Source of the DNA: an uncultured Thiotrichaceae bacterium
GTDB lineage: Bacteria > Pseudomonadota > Gammaproteobacteria > Thiotrichales > Thiotrichaceae
DNA: 7,334 nt
Assembly (NCBI GenBank): GCA_937931765.1
Contig: CALHAO010000458.1
Span: 1-7,334, forward strand
Reading direction: 5' to 3'
The translations under genes and the position numbers were made by a program. The notes under the pieces are model-generated. The model worked only from the letters and a program-made list of their open reading frames with translations. It was not told where the DNA came from and ran no database searches. Every line of letters begins with the position of its first letter. Positions within the stretch are counted from its first letter, which is position 1. Of the stretch, positions 4,842-7,334 are shown piece after piece.

Positions 4842-6614
4842 TTAGTTACTGGATAACATCTTAGGCAATTTAAACACCCAAACCGAACCACCCTGATTCA
4901 GGTAGTTCACTTTCTTAGCTACTTCACCACCCCAAAGTGGTACAGCGCCACCCCAGCCTGAAGCCACGGCAACAAATTGCTCACCGTCCTGATCCCAGGT
5001 GACAGGTTGGCCAACAACGCCAGAACCGGTTTGGAATTTCCAAAGTTCTTCACCCGTCTTGGCATCAAACGCTTTCAGATAACCTTCAGGTGTACCGGTA
5101 AAGACCAGGTCGCCTGCTGTTGCCATAACGCCTGCCCATAATGGTGCATCGTTTTTGTATTCCCAAACCGTTTCACCCGTATTAGGGTCGATAGCTTTGA
5201 GTGAGCCAATGTAATCTTCAAAGATTGGCTTAATGGTGAAGCCGGAGCCAAGATAAGCAGCACCTTCTTTATAGCTGACCGGCTCATTCCAGATGTCCAT
5301 GCCCCATTCGTTTGAAGGTACGTAGAACAAACCAGTATCCGGGCTATGCGCCATCGGCATCCAGTTTTTGCCACCCAGGAATGAAGGCACAGAGAAAACT
5401 ACCTTACCCTTGCCGCCATCTGCTGCATCAGCCGGATTGCCCGGACGGTTCTCTTCGTTGAAGATAGGGCGACCGGTTTTTTCGTCAATGCCTTTGGCCC
5501 AGGTAATGTTTTTAACAAAAGGTGAAGCCGAAACAAAGGCACCATCTTTGCGATCCAGTACATAGAAAAAGCCGTTTCTATCTGCAGTCGCGTAACGCTT
5601 ATTGCCGTCTTTATCGAGGAAAGCGACTACTTCGTTTACACCGTCAAAATCCCAGCCTTCACGTGGTGTCGTTTGGTAGTGCCACTTGATTTCACCGGTG
5701 GCCGGGTCCATGCCGATACGCGAAGCTGCGTATAGATTGTCACCTTTACCGCCCTTACCATCATTGCCTTGTCCGGCATCACGTAACCATGAATTCCAGG
5801 GGGCAGGGTTACCAGCACCAAATATAATGGTATCAGTGTCAGCATCGTATGAGCCACCTAGCCAGGTTGCACCACCGCCGGTTTTCCATAAATCACCGGG
5901 CCATGTGGCATTGAGTGTGCCGGTCATGGTGCTTTCTTTGCCTTTGAGTGTACCCATGTGGCCTTCGATGACCGGGCGTGTCCAAACCATTTCGCCGGTT
6001 TCGGCATTACGGGCCTGAACTTCACCGACAATACCAAATTCGCCACCGGAGTTACCGGTGATAACCAGGCCGTTTACGATCAGTGGTGCGGCTGTATAGG
6101 AATAGCCTGCCTTGTAGTCAGCAATTTTGTCTTTCCAGACCACATCACCTGTTTTCAGATTCAGTGCAACCAGACGTGCGTCCAGCGTACCGAAGATAAT
6201 GTTGTCACCATAAATAGCACCTCCACGGTTAACTACGTCACAACATGGCAGAATACCTTCCGGCAGGCGTGCGTCATACTGCCAAATTTCTTCGCCGGTC
6301 TTCACATCAATCGCGTACATGCGTGAGTAAGATCCGGAAACATACATAACGCCATCATAGATCAGTGGCTGTGCTTCATTACCGCGCTGTTTTTCTCCAC
6401 CCATAGAGAAAGCCCACGCAGGCACAAGATTTTTAACATTGTCTTTATTGATGTTCTTTAATGGGCTAAAGCGTTGCAAATGACGCCCCATACCATTGGT
6501 TACTATCTGAGACGTAACCGTGTCGTCGTTGGCGATGTCTTCATTGGTAACGCCAGCAAAGGCTGTTGTCGAAGTTAGCAAGCAGACTGCTGATGCTAAT
6601 AATAATCGTTTCAT
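4842..6614 (-). CDS. pedH: PQQ-dependent alcohol dehydrogenase, ExaA/PedH type, probably lanthanide-dependent, periplasmic
   Basis: A 590-residue quinoprotein that oxidises primary alcohols to aldehydes in the periplasm, passing electrons to a cytochrome c. The signal peptide MKRLLLASAVCLLTSTTAFA probably ends at A20. The mature part is an eight-bladed beta-propeller with repeated W-motifs such as AIDVKTGEEIW (101-111) and AFDAKTGEELW (515-525). The vicinal disulfide C124-C125 lies in LPCCDVVNRG. Probable metal ligands are E192, N269, the catalytic base D322 and D324 in WDFDGVNE. Calcium enzymes have Ser or Ala at the last position (WDFSG in ExaA), so D324 predicts a lanthanide cofactor. The start (MGRHLQRFSPLKNIN) and end (GGSVWVFKLP) resemble Pseudomonas ExaA/PedE/PedH more than XoxF. 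There is no C-terminal cytochrome domain, so it is not a quinohemoprotein. The start at 6612-6614 has GGAGGAG at 6621-6627. No cytochrome or PQQ genes are present nearby. An XoxF methanol dehydrogenase is the main alternative label. Confidence 0.9.
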   Translation of the reverse strand: MKRLLLASAVCLLTSTTAFAGVTNEDIANDDTVTSQIVTNGMGRHLQRFSPLKNINKDNVKNLVPAWAFSMGGEKQRGNEAQPLIYDGVMYVSGSYSRMYAIDVKTGEEIWQYDARLPEGILPCCDVVNRGGAIYGDNIIFGTLDARLVALNLKTGDVVWKDKIADYKAGYSYTAAPLIVNGLVITGNSGGEFGIVGEVQARNAETGEMVWTRPVIEGHMGTLKGKESTMTGTLNATWPGDLWKTGGGATWLGGSYDADTDTIIFGAGNPAPWNSWLRDAGQGNDGKGGKGDNLYAASRIGMDPATGEIKWHYQTTPREGWDFDGVNEVVAFLDKDGNKRYATADRNGFFYVLDRKDGAFVSASPFVKNITWAKGIDEKTGRPIFNEENRPGNPADAADGGKGKVVFSVPSFLGGKNWMPMAHSPDTGLFYVPSNEWGMDIWNEPVSYKEGAAYLGSGFTIKPIFEDYIGSLKAIDPNTGETVWEYKNDAPLWAGVMATAGDLVFTGTPEGYLKAFDAKTGEELWKFQTGSGVVGQPVTWDQDGEQFVAVASGWGGAVPLWGGEVAKKVNYLNQGGSVWVFKLPKMLSSN

Positions 6615-6647
6615 CTATCTCTCCTCCATTAATTGAACTCGGCATTT

Positions 6648-6695
6648 CAGGCGATGGATAGAACTACCTATCTCATTCGGTTGGTTTATCGCCTG
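6648..6695 (-). promoter_or_regulatory. Stem-loop or dyad in the leader upstream of the PQQ dehydrogenase
   Basis: CAGGCGAT (6648-6655) and ATCGCCTG (6688-6695) are perfect 8-base inverted repeats. A second pair, GATAG (6657-6661) and CTATC (6668-6672), lies between them. On the minus strand the structure lies 34-81 bases upstream of the dehydrogenase start, between the probable promoter area and the ribosome-binding site. It could be an RNA stem in the 5' leader affecting mRNA stability or translation, or an operator for a DNA-binding protein. Nothing in the sequence decides between these, and the wide spacing makes it weaker evidence than a compact palindrome. Confidence 0.4.
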
Positions 6696-6720
6696 GGGTG
6701 CGCTATTTTCGCAGTCTCTA

Positions 6721-6790
6721 CGTTAATCCCATAACTTGTCTGCGTATATTACCAATTAGTCGTATATATCATGTGGCTACAATTCTCTAT
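6721..6790. promoter_or_regulatory. AT-rich core of the divergent promoter region
   Basis: The 220-base gap between the dehydrogenase (-) and the substrate-binding protein gene (+) has an AT-rich core. It holds two direct copies of CGTATAT (6743-6749 and 6761-6767), 18 bases apart. TACAAT (6778-6783) is a reasonable plus-strand -10 hexamer about 52 bases ahead of the plus-strand gene. TAATAT is a possible minus-strand -10. None has a good -35, which would fit promoters needing an activator such as the nearby response regulator. This is a pattern-level call; the true start sites are unknown. Confidence 0.35.
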
Positions 6791-6834
6791 TCTGTGTCGA
6801 AATGCTGCGTCCTATTTTCAGTGAGGAGAAAAAA

Positions 6835-7334
6835 ATGATCAGAACCCCCTTCAAAATCCTGCTTATCCTGGCAACTTTATTCTTTACTTCAGTTAGTTCG
6901 GCAGGCGATCTGCCCAAAGTTCGCCTGGGTGCTCTGGAGTACGGCACGGTGAACTGGGAGCTAGATACCATCAAGAACAACAAGCTGGATGAGAAGCACG
7001 GTTTTATCCTTGAAGTTGTACCAATGGGCGGGGGTAGCGCTTCAGACATTGCCTTTCTGGGTGGAGAGATAGATGTCATGGTCTCAGATGTGATCTGGGC
7101 CGCCGCGCAACGTGCTGAGGGACGTGATGTTAAATTCATCCCTTATTCAACGGCAGTGGGTGGCATTATGGTGAAATCCGACAGTGGCATCAGCGCATTG
7201 AAAGACCTGGCTGATAAAAGAATTGGTATTGCCGGTGGGCCGCTTGATAAGTCCTGGCTCATCCTGCAAGCCTACGCCAAACAAGAAGGAAACATTGACC
7301 TCAAAGCTGACACCAAACAAGAGTATGGCGCTCC
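6835..7334 (+). CDS. ABC transporter periplasmic substrate-binding protein, SsuA/NMT1-like (partial, N-terminal 166 residues)
   Basis: The gene runs off the right edge. The signal peptide MIRTPFKILLILATLFFTSVSSA has a basic start, a hydrophobic core and a probable cleavage site after A23. The mature part begins VRLGALEYGTVNWELDTIKNNKLDEKHGF. It continues with GGGSASDIAFLGGEIDVMVSDVIWAA (about 63-90) and LKDLADKRIGIAGGPLDKSW (about 122-141). This is the pattern of the type II periplasmic binding fold of the nitrate/sulfonate/taurine/thiamine-precursor binding proteins (NMT1/SsuA superfamily). The ligand cannot be deduced. The start is well supported by TGAGGAG (6822-6828) six bases upstream. 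It is divergent from the PQQ dehydrogenase and shares its promoter region. Similar binding proteins and ABC transporters often lie beside quinoprotein alcohol dehydrogenases (the ped and exa-like clusters), so it may serve that pathway. The permease and ATPase genes would be expected to the right, outside the window. Confidence 0.85.
   Translation, partial: MIRTPFKILLILATLFFTSVSSAGDLPKVRLGALEYGTVNWELDTIKNNKLDEKHGFILEVVPMGGGSASDIAFLGGEIDVMVSDVIWAAAQRAEGRDVKFIPYSTAVGGIMVKSDSGISALKDLADKRIGIAGGPLDKSWLILQAYAKQEGNIDLKADTKQEYGA

Noticed and set aside
5686..6326. Two overlapping plus-strand open frames (110 and 122 codons) inside the dehydrogenase gene
   Set aside because: They lie antisense to a complete and motif-rich PQQ dehydrogenase frame and show no recognisable protein features.
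4842..6614. Calling the dehydrogenase MxaF or XoxF methanol dehydrogenase
   Set aside because: MxaF is excluded by Asp at residue 324. XoxF shares the Asp, but the N- and C-terminal sequence is closer to ExaA/PedH. The distinction rests on remembered sequences and needs a phylogeny.
6777..7139. Minus-strand 120-codon frame at the right end
   Set aside because: It is antisense to the signal peptide and binding-protein frame, which has a strong ribosome-binding site and clear family motifs.
1..7334. CRISPR arrays, tRNA or rRNA genes, integrases or transposases
   Set aside because: No regularly spaced repeats, no cloverleaf-like or rRNA segments, and no recombinase motifs were seen on either strand.

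Overview
The window appears to come from a proteobacterium, most likely a gammaproteobacterium of moderate GC. This rests on protein-family resemblance (Pseudomonas-type NosP/NahK, an ExaA/PedH-type quinoprotein dehydrogenase, an Aromatoleum-type tungsten AOR) and not on any marker gene. Genes are tightly packed. Every gene from base 1 to 6614 is on the minus strand, and one partial gene at the right edge is on the plus strand.

From right to left: (a) 6835-7334 (+) is the start of a periplasmic substrate-binding protein of an ABC transporter. (b) 6615-6834 is a divergent intergenic region with a dyad in the leader of the next gene. (c) 4842-6614 (-) is an exported PQQ-dependent alcohol dehydrogenase. 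It carries the extra aspartate that marks the lanthanide-dependent forms (PedH/ExaF type). (d) 4649-4841 contains a hairpin-rich element of about 136 bp with terminal inverted repeats, resembling a miniature repeat element. (e) 1406-4648 (-) is a three-gene overlapping cluster: a LuxR/NarL-type response regulator, a FIST-domain protein of the NosP (nitric-oxide-sensing hemoprotein) type, and a soluble hybrid histidine kinase of the NahK/ErcS' type. (f) 1251-1405 holds a perfect 24-bp palindrome with an extended -10 promoter candidate next to it. (g) 774-1250 and 1-761 (-) are a four-cluster ferredoxin-like subunit and the N-terminal third or so of a tungsten aldehyde:ferredoxin oxidoreductase, probably one operon (aorA-aorB).

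Proposed working model (inference): an alcohol is oxidised in the periplasm by the PQQ enzyme. The resulting aldehyde is oxidised in the cytoplasm to the acid by the tungsten AOR, with electrons leaving through the 16-cysteine subunit. A NosP-NahK-response-regulator module between the two enzyme loci would then tune this route. In Pseudomonas aeruginosa the NahK homologue (PA1976) was described both as ErcS', a regulator of ethanol oxidation, and as the kinase of the NO sensor NosP (PA1975). The most interesting feature of the window is therefore a possible link between nitric oxide sensing and lanthanide-/tungsten-dependent alcohol-to-acid oxidation.
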